This document shows, piece by piece, positions 25,801 to 35,349 of a stretch of DNA of 64,000 nt (within the stretch, counting starts at the first letter, position 1; each line of letters opens with the position of its first letter). A model generated the notes under the pieces. It had not been told where the DNA came from, searched no databases, and saw nothing but the letters and a program-made list of their open reading frames with translations. Made by a program: the position numbers and the translations under genes. The stretch covers positions 7,266,501 to 7,330,500 of the forward strand of contig NC_062244.1 of assembly GCF_905475465.1 (NCBI RefSeq). The letters are read 5' to 3'. This DNA comes from Pieris napi (taxonomy: Eukaryota > Arthropoda > Insecta > Lepidoptera > Pieridae).

Positions 25801-28800
25801 TTTTTTGGAGACATTTTGGTAATAGTGGGTATTCCAGATCTGTATTTAATAGTGATGTCAGTATCTCCCGCAGCCTGACGTCGCACTAGTTCATTTTTTA
25901 AATTTTGCAAATATTTTTGCTGAGCTGGAGTTAAGTCTGAATAAATTTTAATGGCTTCTGGAAATTTAGACTTGTTACGTAATAAGTATTTAGCCGTAGT
26001 ATTTGTTTCGTAACAAACTTTGATTCTACGGTTTTTGCCTGGATTAAATTTTCCTATACGAAAGACCTTAAGGGGTTTTGGTAGACTGGGGTTTATGGTG
26101 GAAATCAGTTGTATTATCTTATCTTCATCCTTTAACGGTCCTTCCTCTGCGTTGATCGCTATTTGTTCAGGTATACCTGCAATAATGAGGTTTTTCTCCC
26201 TTTGATTGCGATCTCGAACCTCATTGATCAGATTTTCATTAGAAAGATGCTTGTCGATAAAATTGTTTGGCAAAGATTCATTGTTAGCCGTTTGATCTTC
26301 CACTTGCGACAGTCTGCCCTCCCAGGTACTCATACGAGCTTCAAGAGAGATTATGTCATCCCTAAATTTCCGCGTCACTTCGAAAATTGCAGCGTTGAGG
26401 TCGTCCCGCCATTGCTGCCTCAGATCTGCGAGTTTAGTATCCATATATTTTGTCAGCATTTCAGTATCGACGTTTAATGATGATGCTAAACTTGTTTTCG
26501 GCGACACGGATGAAGTAGGAGCAACTTTTTGCTCTTGCACGCCGAGCACTTCCACTTTTTCCTATTCATCGGTAGAATTTTTTTAAAATCAGCTTCAGAT
26601 AGATCAGCGCAGAAGAAATGCAACACCGTGAGACAAGATGTGCATTTAATCAATTCAGTATCAGAGGCATTTTTTAGGCATTTACCACAATCCATCTTGG
26701 AAAATTATAAAATTAAAAAAAAATAAAAAGTATTCGTTTCGTAGGTATGTGCGCGCCAGGATTTGATCCACAATCGACAGTGTGTATGGTGTTCCTAACA
26801 ACTTGTTACAAGTGCTAACCAATTCATTACTTGACTTGCGAATAAATCGTATATAACACAATTACGATTTGTCCAAAACAGTGTTTAGGTTTTATTTTAA
26901 AGTACTTGATTAGCACAAGACACTTTTAAAAGTCACTTCACTATTTTATGTCAGTTTTTTGCAACAATTACTCTGATGTTTAACCCCAACCAAACGAGAA
27001 ATGTCCATCGCGGTATGGCGGATAACAAATTGTTCGATCACGACTAACGAATCACTGTTTAATACATTGTTCACAACTTATTACGTGAAACTGTTGCTTA
27101 AAATGTCATAGTTCCCGTGTTTTAACCTCTTTTACACACTAGTTCTATTTTTAATTTAAATAAATTTACGGAGGTAATGTTAACTGTGATGCGGTACCCG
27201 CTATGACGGCAAAGCGCTAATGCCACCATCCCAGCAACAACCTATTAAAAATAGTATTATACCAAACGGAAAGGTCAGGCCAGGTTATAGAGACATAGAT
27301 TGCCAATGCAAAGAGCACATAAATGTTTCGTGTTATACATAAAAGTATATTTAAAATAATGCGAGATTATCACGCTCAAATAAACAGACCGTAATGTTAT
27401 TGTAATATTACAGTTGTCGGTACTGTATTTTCATAGTTCTATACATATTATATATCTAAGAACTATTTAGTATTAAGAAGTTATTTATTGTTTAACTTTG
27501 TAATAATAGGTTAATTATATCAAATACATATCTAAAATGAATGTAGATGGAGTAATATCTCTAACCATCTTAACAATATAAGGTCTCATGATCTTAAATA
27601 GGTCAATTATGACACAACGAGGCGTAAACGGAAGTAATAAACGTGCTAGAATAAATATAGACTATATAGATATATAATATATGGAATATATGGAATAACA
27701 TGTAGGGGAAATTAAAACTACATTATTTCCTTAAGACGGATATAGGATGGAATTATGTACTGCATTCATTTAATAATGGAACGAAGTATATTTTCAATAT
27801 ACCCTCTTTTTTATGACAAAATAATCTGTCTATTTAAACCGCTTTTAGAATTTGCGGGGTAGGTAGGCACATGTACCTTTATTAGGAAAAAAACTAAAAA
27901 CAACTTCTAAGCATGAAATGAATATCTTAATTTTCAAGATACTGGAAGAATTGCAATTACAATAGATATGGCGCGTTAGACCTTATTCAAATTACATTTA
28001 GACATCTAAAGTTTTATCTATGTAATTAAAAGTTAATGAAAATCGAACATATCGATTCAGATCAAAGAAAGCAAAACAATTTCTTTACTGTGGTTAAAAA
28101 AATTAAACACTTATTATCCAATATTTTATGTTTCGAGATGATAAAAAACACAGTAATTCCAAAATTAAGACGGTACCGCTTGCATCACATCGACGCTGCC
28201 CACGCGCATGTAATTGGCGAAATTACCACTAATTATTTTCGGTTTCATTGTTCCAATTTTTTGCTCTGAGAAACGTAAGGTCATGGACGGATGAATCTTA
28301 GAGTTATAAAATCATGCCCACAACCTTAATGCCTTAATGACTTCTACTGACACTAGATGCTACTTTTTATAAATCCAAAATTTAAGTATATTTTATAGAA
28401 TAACTCATATTCCAAGTGAAATCAAGTAGTTTACTTAATACGATAGACGTACTTTAATTAATGTAAAAATAAAATGGATGAAAAAGCTAATTGGCCCTGT
28501 AAAATATTAATACAAAACACGCATAAAGATTCCTTATGGCTCGTGGCTGTCCATTATATTCATAGACAAAGCAAATAGACGTCGCGTCGAATTATAAACC
28601 TTTTCCCCTAGGGTTTTTTAACACATTTATTGTCAATGGTAGGGTAGGGCGGGGCTAGTTGAGCAATTTTTCACTTGCTTGGGTATAGCTCCTCAATGAT
28701 AAGTCTCAATGAGTTGTTATGTGTCCTGATGGATTAGTAATTTATCCCTTAACAAAAGTGTCCATAGTATTTTTTTGTAACAAGTCCAATATAATAGCTA

Positions 28801-31800
28801 CAGATGTTTAAATGCAGAAAGTCAAGTATGCTCAATGTACCCCATAGGTGGGGTAAGTTGAGCAAGGGTATGGGGCAAGTTGAGCACTAAGAATTTCTAG
28901 GCCAAACCATGGGTTCTATGTTAACTTGAGATGAAATAAAATATATGTTAGACAGTCAGCTTTTTATTTATAGTCTTTTATTGACAGAACAACATTTTCG
29001 GTTAATTATACAAAAAAATTTTCTTTGTATAATTAACCGAAACTAGAATCAACAAAACATGAGCATCCATATCTATCCATTACTTCCGATAATTTCTAAA
29101 AAAGATTACCAAGGCTGGTGGGTTCTGGTTTATGTATGGATAGCTACGATTTTTTTGTTTTTAAAACATCATCAACCATTCTTTTCCGGAAATCTTTTTT
29201 GCAATTCAGCTTGGTGGAATTTCAGCACACTCTTAGGCAAGGCGACGGACGTCTTTTGGAGAAAAATGCCATTTGTAGCAAGAATTTTTTCAACAGTTCT
29301 CTTGTGAGAGAGGATATACTTCCCTCGGTGTTGTATAGCCCATAGATGAATCATCATCTTCATTTAATTTATTTAAAAGTCAACCAATACCGAATTCTTT
29401 AGCGGCGGTATTCACACTTTTTCCCTCATCTTGGACAGCCTTTGCAGCATTATTTAAGTATTCAGTAGTGTAAGAACATCTTGTAGTCTTCCTCTTGTAA
29501 GTCCGCATCCAAACAAAAATAAAAGATTCATTACTCATCAGTTGTTTAAGTCGTAGAGTTAGTTGAGCTATAGTTGCTCAACTTACCCCAACCCGGAATT
29601 TTAAAGAAAAAGTAGGATTGTAAATAAATGCCTAGAATTAGACCCAAAACCTATTTACAAATCAAAAATACAATAATCTTCTGAAAGATTAACACTCTCC
29701 TGATTGAAAACAGAGAACATTTGACAAAGACAGACGAAAACTTGCGATAAACAATGTTTTTACTTTTTGGTCACAAAATAAACAAAACGCCGTGACACTT
29801 CACTCACTCGTCGAGCTGCCACTAGCTATCGTGCGATGATTACCTCTCCTACGACTCCTTCTTTTCGCTATTTGATACTCCCGCGTAAGGTGAATAGTTT
29901 CCGAGATATTTCGATTGCCCAACTTGCCCCTATGCTCAACTAGCCCCGCTCTACCCTACTGATAATATAGTATAAAAATAAATCAGTGGCGCTACGCTTT
30001 AGGTCTAGGCCTCAGATTTCTGAATCTGTTTCACGATCATTTTTCAATCTAATAGGCAAGTAGGTGATCAACCTTCAGTGCCTGACACACGCCGTCGACT
30101 TTGTTTAAGACATATCGGATTCCTCACGATGTTTTCCTTCACCGTTCTAGCGAATGTTAAATGCGCACATAGAAAATAAAGTCCATTGGTGCACTGCCGG
30201 GAATCGAACCTACGACCTCAGGGATGAGAGTCGCACGCTGGACCCGACAGACGTTGTCCTGCATGATATTTCAAGCAATTAGTAAAGCAAAGTATGAAAG
30301 TACCGACTGCAGCGCCATCTGGCGGGCTGATTTGTGAATCTAAACAATTCCCAGATCCCCTTGAACACACACAAAAAATTTCATCAAAATCGGTCCAGTC
30401 GTTTGAGAGAAGTTCAGTGACATACACACTCACAGAAGAATTATATATATAAAGATAGTAACGTCAAAATTCATACCAGCTTTATCAGCATTTGAGGCCA
30501 TCACGCGAAATGTGCCGAACAGGAGAACAAGAAGTCTTTGCGTGCAGACTGGTAGCGACATAAGTAATCTGTTGACAAACACATTATTAAACTTTTAAAA
30601 TTTAAAATTACCTCTTTGAAAATGAAAAACATTTATATATATACTTAAGAACCAGTTAAACAGGGTTTGCCTTTACGAAGTGGTTAGTGGTAGAAGGTAT
30701 TTTGAAGTGTTTGTGAACTAAAGGTTATTGAAGAGGAATTACAGAATCACAGAATAATGTGATGACACAAACACATGTTTAATAATTTGCGTAGCGTACG
30801 CCAAATCCTGTATTTACTTTTATAAGTGTACCTTTGGAGTAATGTGTACAAAATTTCGCAGTTTTTTGTATATCCACGTTTAGGAGAAACTACAACTCAA
30901 CGGAGAAACCGTTGAGTTGACGATATTTTAATCGTATACGTTATATAAACTAATCAATACTTATAGATATAATTCTCCTATTAAAATCAATATCAATTCA
31001 AATAAGAAAAAATATCTAAAATTAAATACAGCCTCAGTAACTATACCTTTTCCAATCATCCGCTTCCCTTTTCATTGCATGATTCGAAATTTAAATACAC
31101 CTTTGTCTATTTCCCTGAACATTATTATCTTAATGACCTAATTATAGAGGAAAATGAATACGAGGTGAATGACCTGTATTGTTACGATGATGATTACGTG
31201 AAGTTACGGATTAATAACATAATGTATGTTTTAATACAATATTTGCGCCGTTTTATACAATAACACAAAGTTTCTGACATTGTGTTCTAATATTTTGTGA
31301 AATTTTTATTACTTGTTCGAAATGTTCTACCGGGAACTACAATAATACATTTACAGTTATAGACATACAAAAATTAGGCTCGTAACCCCTTTAAAGAAAA
31401 CTAATCAACACTTCATACATTTCTCATAAAATCTCAGTTTGCATGACGGTTTTACATAAATACTTCTTCGTTCGTGACCCACAAGAAAAGACAATTAATT
31501 ATCCTTAGATGTTTAAGGTAAATATTATCGATTAAGTCATATTAAAGGATAATAATAAGAAATATTAACACTTTAGTTCATATTGGAGTCGGTTATTTTT
31601 TATAGATAGGTTATCGCTTTTAATATTGCGACGCTTTGAACTTAATTCAACAATTTAAAGATGATTATCTGTGAGTAAAGGTATTTAGGTACGAACCTAA
31701 CTCAGTACAGCAGGTTCGATGTGCCGTTTCGACCGGTTTCTGTTATTGATTGCCTACAATTTTAATACTGCGCCTGTACATCTCGTATTATGTAGTTTTG

Positions 31801-34800
31801 ACGTTTCAACGCGAGTCCATCATAAAAATGTTAAATGTTACAATAAAATACCTTGTGACATTTTAAAACTAAATGAACGAAAATTTTAATGTTTTAATAA
31901 AAGTACACTTTGTAAGCATATTACAAATTAGAGGATTATATTCAAGATAAGAATGCTTGGAAACATGTCGGTCCTGCTCCATAGGACAATCATAGAGCCT
32001 GGACAAAATCAAATTGGTTGCTGATTTTTTGCTTTAACATATTATTGTTATTTTTTATTTATTTATAGTACTACAAAATGTAATTATTTTATCGCACACA
32101 CTGTTTTATTGTATTTTTTTTATACTATTTTTATTACTCTTTAATGTATAATATTCTACGGTTTCGATATTTGTAAAAATGTAAGGAACATGTATACTAA
32201 CTTTTTTAAATTTTTAGTATAGTAGTTTTATTCTAAGAGTACATTGTCTTCACATATAATTAATTAACTATTGTAAACAAAATATTGTAAACCTATTTTA
32301 AAAAGTAAGTGTGGAGTTTCTTGCCCATTCTTCTCCACACGAAACTACCTTTTGGAAGGGGCAACTAGAATCTTCTTTATATTTTATTTGACGTTCAAAT
32401 GTGCCAGGTGGTCTAATTGAAATAAATGATTTGACTTTTACATAACGAAAAAAAACCCTCATAAATCGATACAGTTTATCGAATTTCAAATTTTATTCAG
32501 AGAGCAAACAGGCCAAGATCAAATGCAAGAAAGGAATTGGAACGATCTTTCCTACAGGAATGCTCCCGTTCTAAAATAAAAGTTTATAAAACACAAGAAG
32601 TGTTGGTCATCCGCATACATGAGCAATTAAAATTAATTTGTCAAACAATAGGAAATACTAACATTACGTTTTGTGTTCGCGGAAGGGTTATAATTAATTC
32701 AAATATGTTAATTTTCTTTAATTCCTCAAAGTCAATTTGTAGCTCTCTTTATGTCTTGTTGTTTCATTAATCAATTTAAAAGTTAACAATAAGTGATACT
32801 GATGAAGGTAGACCACAAATCCAACAAAAACCAGTGGTGCTACATCTTTTTAAGGTCTGGTCTTCATAATTCTGTATCAGTTTAGTGGGTCTATGGCCTA
32901 GAGCCGTAAATAATCATATAAAAATCTGTAAATTTGTAACTTACAATGTAATGTAAAGTATATATACATTTTGAAATATATTACACTTACATATTATGCC
33001 TATAACAAAGTAGTATTACACATACGTAAAACTTAATTGTTGGTTCTTTACACAGATAAGACAATGGGCGATCTTATCGCGATAACAGAGTGCATTGAAC
33101 AATTTATAATGCTGACATGGAACAATTAAATATTTTTTTGTAATGGCAGGAGGCTCATCTGATGTTAAGTGATACCGCCGCCCATGGACACTTTCAATGC
33201 CAGAGGGCTCGCGAGTGCGTTGCCGGCCTTTTAAGAATAGGTACGCTCAATAATATGTTTCATCTAATACGGAATTACTCCTTTTTGGTTTAACATTTTA
33301 GAAACTCACATAGAAAATAACTTTTGAATAAATGTATTTGAGACGTAAATATTATATTTTAAACTATAGCTGTAAAAGTTTAAATACAGTAAAAATATTT
33401 CTTATTTTCTTTCTATATGGCCATATCGCATAAATGAAAGAAAATAATGTAATAAGTATTTATGTATACTATATAGAAATATATTAATCTACTACAAATG
33501 CATATTTCGTAAGGAGACATTGAGATTTAAACTGACAGAATGTTTATTTATATAATGAAAGAATTTTCAATTTGAGTTTAGAAAACTAACAGCCTAAAAA
33601 TCTACCATAACCCACAAATTGTCAGCGCACTTTCGACTTTGCTAGCTGAAGCAACGTGATAAAATTCGTTTCTAAAACTAAATTACATGGCAACAAAATG
33701 CGATCGCATGCGATCAAAAGTATTGTTCGCTATGTGGAAGTGACGTTAGCTACCATTGTGGGTAACAATGAAACCATTGACTAATCAAGCGAAAATTATA
33801 TTGCTTCCTTAAAGGGAACCATTCATGTTTGGTCGCTATGACGGTCGCCGCGCATCTATTTTTATTTACGTGTCTCATCAGGTTTTCTTCTATTAAATAA
33901 GATGGTAGAAGGGACCACCCTAGGACTTGCCAAATCGATAACCCGACAAGGGCCCCGACTTCGATTTGGCAAGTCCCCTTTAAAAAATAATAATACAGTA
34001 GCGCAACACACCCTTATAGGTTTTAATCTCAGATTTGTCTTTTCTCACAATGTTTCCTACAATCAAGTATTAATTGCGGACATAGAATAGACATTTATGA
34101 ATAGACAGGGCTGAGTAGCAACAATAGAGTGAGAATCGAGCTTATAGCCGCTATGATTACACTGCTTTGAATAGTAAGTGCAAGTGTATCATAAAACGTT
34201 TCCTTTTGACACCAATTGTATAGGTTAAAAAAGCTTCATAATACCTTCGTATAGCATCAACCTGTTGTTCTTGGGGCAACTCAACAGCTGCAAATAGCTG
34301 CATTTCACCTTCCCGTCCAAACACTCCACCAGGTATTTTCCTAAGGGAAATATTTTTCCATTATCTATTTCCTTGCTATATCTCATGGTCTATAACTAAT
34401 CCAGTGACTAAGGAACTTATAACCAACTTTAATACTCATTACCTTCTTACATAGAATACAAAGAAATCTTATATTAATTTAAAAAAGTTTTACTACATCA
34501 TATAATTATTTTAATTTTGGAATGTAAGAAATTGGACTCTTCTGTAAAATAAGTTAAATAAATGTGATTTATCAATTTTTTTCTATAATTTAGTTGGAGA
34601 GCTTAGTGTTAATACTTACTTGCGTATAAAGAACAGATCAGTAAATAAATTTATAAAAATAACATAATTTCCTAGTTTTTTAATTATAAAATGAGATATA
34701 TAGAATCTAGTTAAATATATATTTTATTTACCTAAGAAACTTCTTCAGGACACTAGCTATAGTGTATACTGAGTAGTTATCAACATTGACTAGTCGTCCA

Positions 34801-35349
34801 GTTTGTAAAAAATGAATGAGCTTCTTCATAGCGCCCTGGTGACCAGGAGCACGAAATACATCTCGGCGAAGAGGTGCTTCCTTATTTAGTTTTAGAATTA
34901 GGACCTAAAATTACTTTAGTTATAATGATTTCATCCAGGTAGTTTTTATATGCCAACAATCAAATCAAACAAAAAGCTTTACTGATTTTATAATATGATA
35001 AGATAATGTTTATTTTACTTTGTCATAAGACCCTAACAAACATCATTTCTTTAAAACATTAGAGCGAAAAGACAAGCCAAACTAACAGTATAACTAAGAA
35101 TAAGGAATTTTTAGGATTCAAGACTACTTTATCATAAAACATTATATATAATATCTGGGTAAAGTGCAAAGGCATACTTACAAGTAAAGGGCCAGGAATG
35201 TCTTCTTTGCAAACCTCATGGAGAGGGGCACCAAACTTTACTTTTTCTAATCTCCTTGGATAGGGCAATGAATTGGGATGGCCACAAGACGTTACTACAT
35301 TACTTAGCGTAGCAGCTCGCCTATGCATCCTTCTTGCCCAATTACTCAT
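10791..35349 (-). CDS. RhoGAP-domain protein (TAGAP/ARHGAP20-like), about 24.5-kb gene
   Basis: The product is a predicted GTPase-activating protein for Rho-family GTPases. Coding exons in transcription order: 35349-35182, 34904-34732, 34340-34245, 30568-30477, 22142-22033, 19169-18986, 16358-16281, 14804-14647, 14033-13911, then a terminal exon at 10898-10791 (TGA) or 12547-12356. All phases of the first nine exons join; the protein is about 429 or 457 aa. The RhoGAP domain covers roughly residues 40-230: FGAPLHEVC opening, arginine finger in RRDVFRAPG, TIASVLKKFLRKIPGGVF with the conserved Lys, and MTSEALGVSVAPSFF near the end. In that last motif the family's usual Asn (MTxxNL) is Ala. A Ser-rich tail follows. 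The start at 35349 (MSNWARR) was preferred; an in-frame ATG lies 15 bases upstream. Resemblance is strongest to TAGAP/ARHGAP20; the exact orthologue is not certain. Confidence 0.85.
11026..11108. repeat. 16-bp inverted repeat, preceded by a second imperfect hairpin
   Basis: A 'tttgagcccacggctg' arm near 11026 is matched exactly in reverse complement near 11092-11107, with about 50 bases between. Just upstream (about 10957-10998) is another, imperfect hairpin with ccagggg/cccctgg ends. The stretch lies in the last RhoGAP intron. Confidence 0.8.
12035..12180. repeat. Probable interspersed repeat fragment
   Basis: A T-run followed by 'ggggggcaaacgagcttgcgg' and 'cacccatttttagtgggtgg' resembles a dispersed repeat fragment I associate with lepidopteran genomes. 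Only one copy is visible in this window, so the call rests on recognition. Confidence 0.45.
12356..12547 (-). CDS. Candidate alternative terminal (or internal) exon B of the RhoGAP gene
   Basis: A minus-strand acceptor (ttgttag) is followed by a 64-codon phase-0 frame starting VHERQRARMQTRSEWFLQP, then a Pro/Thr-rich stretch and TGA at 12358-12356. It joins in frame to the exon ending at 13911. A minus-strand AATAAA follows near 12270. A weak in-frame donor (GTGCTT after 12389) could instead link it to exon A. The CpG-rich block is the densest in the window. The polypyrimidine tract is poor, so confidence is moderate. Confidence 0.45.
   Translation of the reverse strand, partial: VHERQRARMQTRSEWFLQPAASLDARPRPGTPRPDNPETPTPTFGQSESTALYVLVACLEFLF
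13421..13458. repeat. 15-bp inverted repeat
   Basis: Arms caatcttttataaaa and ttttataaaagattg flank a short AT-rich loop in a RhoGAP intron. Confidence 0.8.
14066..14328 (+). mobile_element. tRNA-derived SINE
   Basis: The head is tRNA-like: an A-box region in 'cctcatagcctagcggtctt' and a B-box ggttcgattcc 55 bases later. An unrelated body follows and the copy ends in A-runs. It sits in the intron between the RhoGAP exons at 14804-14647 and 14033-13911, just outside the latter's acceptor. Confidence 0.75.
14805..16280. other. RhoGAP intron without recognisable elements
   Basis: AT-rich sequence between exons 7 and 8 of the RhoGAP gene. I see no ORF, repeat or RNA gene here. Confidence 0.5.
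16833..17246 (+). mobile_element. Non-autonomous Helitron, copy 1
   Basis: The element starts TCTATATATATAAAAATG and ends gccaggccagCTAG. It is inserted between A and T, as Helitrons are, and a GC-rich stem-prone segment precedes the CTAG end. A second copy lies about 610 bp further on in the same orientation. No transposase is encoded. The termini resemble the lepidopteran Lep1-type Helitrons, from memory. Confidence 0.8.
17856..18284 (+). mobile_element. Non-autonomous Helitron, copy 2
   Basis: Same family and orientation as the 16833-17246 copy, with the same TC start, CTAG end and A/T insertion context. Differences are a few small indels, including an additional 'ttccggg' near 18117. Both lie in the RhoGAP intron between 18986 and 16358. 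Confidence 0.8.
18585..18830 (+). mobile_element. LINE 3'-tail-like fragment, copy 1
   Basis: A block containing 'tggcggagagtttattgcca' and 'cgttctacgcccttgatttg' recurs at 20325-20500. It ends in AT-rich sequence with aataaat. It is probably the truncated 3' end of a non-LTR retrotransposon. Confidence 0.55.
20325..20500 (+). mobile_element. LINE 3'-tail-like fragment, copy 2
   Basis: Closely related to 18585-18830; both are + strand inserts in RhoGAP introns. Coding sequence is not present. Confidence 0.55.
21566..21792 (-). mobile_element. tRNA-derived SINE (family A), 5'-truncated
   Basis: On the minus strand the copy carries a B-box (ggttcgatcccc), a body with 'gcctagtacccataac' and a poly(A) end (T-run on the + strand near 21566). 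It matches 62590-62868 through most of its length but lacks the A-box end. Confidence 0.75.
22205..22320 (-). mobile_element. SINE family B fragment
   Basis: The '+' strand shows 'gtgcctgacacatgtc' and 'tttcctcacgatgtattcc', which match the body of the family seen at 29983-30245, 48770-48970, 56158-56400 and 56985-57200. Confidence 0.55.
22906..25743 (-). CDS. LINE ORF2: endonuclease/reverse transcriptase, 945 aa
   Basis: This uninterrupted ORF encodes the enzymatic protein of the LINE, which nicks target DNA and copies element RNA into it. An APE-type endonuclease spans roughly residues 12-230: LNARSIRAKGK, TETWI, GDFNIDL, and the closing SDHRQLY. The reverse transcriptase spans roughly 450-740: SGIDGINTK, a YRPISIL motif, IDLKKAFDTVSH, GVPQGSILGPLLF and the catalytic LYADDTCLF near residue 672. 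The C-terminal region continues to a normal stop. The start is 48 bases downstream of the ORF1 stop. No frameshift or stop interrupts it, so it may still be functional in sequence terms. Confidence 0.92.
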   Translation of the reverse strand: MQNHNQLQPHKSRLSFLYLNARSIRAKGKFNELKCILKTISKTVHIVLITETWITNETQAQEMSLPNYTHYFNYRSDFRGGGVSTYVHNSIRHSLSESTYKNGNNYLWVKLDRYATEIGLVYNPGDTNFSKFLEELRLQLRERKRAVVFGDFNIDLVKKNEKQTKQYMDVMDEAGYNIINKIRKKYCTRDSKTRKSIIDHVCSNLRSDRFHMAFIETGMSDHRQLYIELKKSKAPQLIYSEYEAIDYAKFNKLFTTYNLDVATLDYSLLEDTIKDCVRKCKQVKKKILNPPQKDWISGEVISAIHFRNQLWAELKKDPTNIVVQAQYTTTRDTVKRKIRETKDNYFSNEFIKHAKNPKKMWSLINKLASNKLNKDCTPSKLIIDTKELTQTTDICAAFNTYFSTIGLKLANEIPTQFHINFTLALPQSLNSELSNFNPCTTLEITNIIKTLNTNCSSGIDGINTKTIKCVVDHISEYLSICFNKLLHNGEFPDSLKKARVAPIHKSGPKTEPANYRPISILPTISKILEKIIYSRHDTYLQTNNFIFKRQYGFRSKSSTLSATADLVSDIKQNIDSKKMVLGVFIDLKKAFDTVSHNLLLKKLECIGIKDRALKLFKSYLSNRTQIVKIGNAQSSEIPITCGVPQGSILGPLLFLIYINNIHELGLHGRITLYADDTCLFYFGSNIQTMVAQAQSDLNVLSSWFQQNLLTINISKTSYVIFKATNKLIPIFQPLKVQDVEINNKKWEKYLGLRMDTNLKWNFHISHIITKLKSLIGRFWSISKCIPQSVRHLIYNCLVKPHFIYLIEIWGTACKNKISTIQTLQNKLIKALFRYNFLTPTNKIYQETKIRTIKQLYVYSTCILIKKFLNNSLHSNLSFNKIKYTTTRNTRRASLLILPKPRTNYLKRSIRYEGVQLFNRLPSKLRNMIDLFKRALKTHIRMGPLD
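25791..26695 (-). pseudogene. LINE ORF1: PHD finger plus coiled-coil protein, one frameshift
   Basis: The N-terminal piece (26695 downward) encodes a C4HC3 PHD finger: CGKC, CTSC, HFFC and CSAC spacing. The frame then moves by -1 near 26530-26550, at an A5 run, into the frame that stays open to 25791 and encodes a Glu/Lys-rich helical segment and a basic region. Together they make a normal ORF1 of about 300 aa, with nucleic-acid-binding and chaperone roles expected. A single-base indel is the simplest cause. Ribosomal frameshifting at the A-run is possible but the run is not a canonical slippery heptamer. Confidence 0.75.
26871..28641. other. RhoGAP intron 4 segment, no recognised feature
   Basis: AT-rich intronic DNA between the LINE and the pogo-like element. 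The few ORFs are short and unlike known proteins. I see no repeat with another copy in the window. Confidence 0.5.
28642..29956 (-). mobile_element. pogo-type DNA transposon, decayed
   Basis: Terminal inverted repeats (about 24 bp, GGGTAGGGCGGGGCTAGTTG at the left end) bound the element, and a TA dinucleotide flanks each side as the target-site duplication. Inside, on the minus strand from about 29508, lies a recognisable pogo transposase N-terminus. The element is about 1.3 kb, shorter than autonomous relatives of about 2 kb or more. An internal 18-bp hairpin occurs at about 28997-29041. Confidence 0.85.
29160..29508 (-). pseudogene. pogo transposase N-terminal remnant
   Basis: The frame opens with MRTYKRKTTR and continues through LNNAAKAVQDEGKSVNTAAK to a KEFGIG stretch, the CENP-B/pogo-type helix-turn-helix DNA-binding region. 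A stop follows directly; similarity resumes in pieces (PREVYPLSQE). The DDE catalytic region is absent. Non-functional. Confidence 0.8.
29983..30245 (-). mobile_element. SINE family B, near full length
   Basis: The minus strand has a tRNA-like head with B-box ggttcgattccc, the 'cggtgaaggaaaacatcgtg' core, the 'cgtgtgtcaggca' segment and the terminal 'gcgccactgat'. It matches the + strand copy at 56158-56400 along its whole length. It resembles HaSE-type lepidopteran SINEs from memory. Confidence 0.75.
30246..30462 (+). mobile_element. RTE-like LINE 3'-tail fragment
   Basis: The '+' strand carries 'tcatcaaaatcggtccagtc' and 'acatacacactcacagaaga' followed by 'attatatatataaagat', a common 3' end of RTE-type LINEs in Lepidoptera. 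The copy abuts the SINE B insertion and lies just 15 bases from the end of RhoGAP exon 4. Confidence 0.6.
33147..33251 (-). repeat. Interspersed repeat family D fragment
   Basis: Contains 'cgccgcccatggacact' and 'gcgagtgcgttgccggcctt', found in reverse complement at 53437-53560 and, decayed, near 58440-58500. Confidence 0.65.
33921..33976. repeat. 16-bp inverted repeat
   Basis: Arms ggacttgccaaatcga and tcgatttggcaagtcc are perfect reverse complements separated by a GC-rich loop. Confidence 0.85.

Larger units (their letters stand above)
22800..26870 (-). mobile_element. Near-complete non-LTR retrotransposon (LINE) with PHD-finger ORF1
   Basis: The element has ORF1 (26695-25791, interrupted by one frameshift), ORF2 (25743-22906, uninterrupted) and a short 3' end with AATAAAGTT at about 22805. 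It lies in RhoGAP intron 4 in the same transcriptional direction as the gene. The ORF1 PHD finger plus APE-type endonuclease and RT in ORF2 fits the CR1/L2-related part of the Jockey superfamily. The 5' boundary is approximate; a tRNA-like segment occupies about 26740-26830. Being nearly intact, it is probably a recent insertion. Confidence 0.85.
30569..34244. other. RhoGAP intron 3, mostly unannotated
   Basis: AT-rich intron. Apart from the repeat at 33147-33251 and the inverted repeat at 33921-33976, I see only short random ORFs. A fragment near 32295-32400 (minus) faintly resembles the LINE-tail family at 18585. Confidence 0.5.

Noticed and set aside
28036..28269. Plus-strand ORF of 77 codons in RhoGAP intron 4
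   Set aside because: No domain, no splice context and no similarity; the length is expected by chance.
29059..29345. Overlapping plus-strand ORFs in the pogo element
   Set aside because: They are antisense to the transposase remnant.
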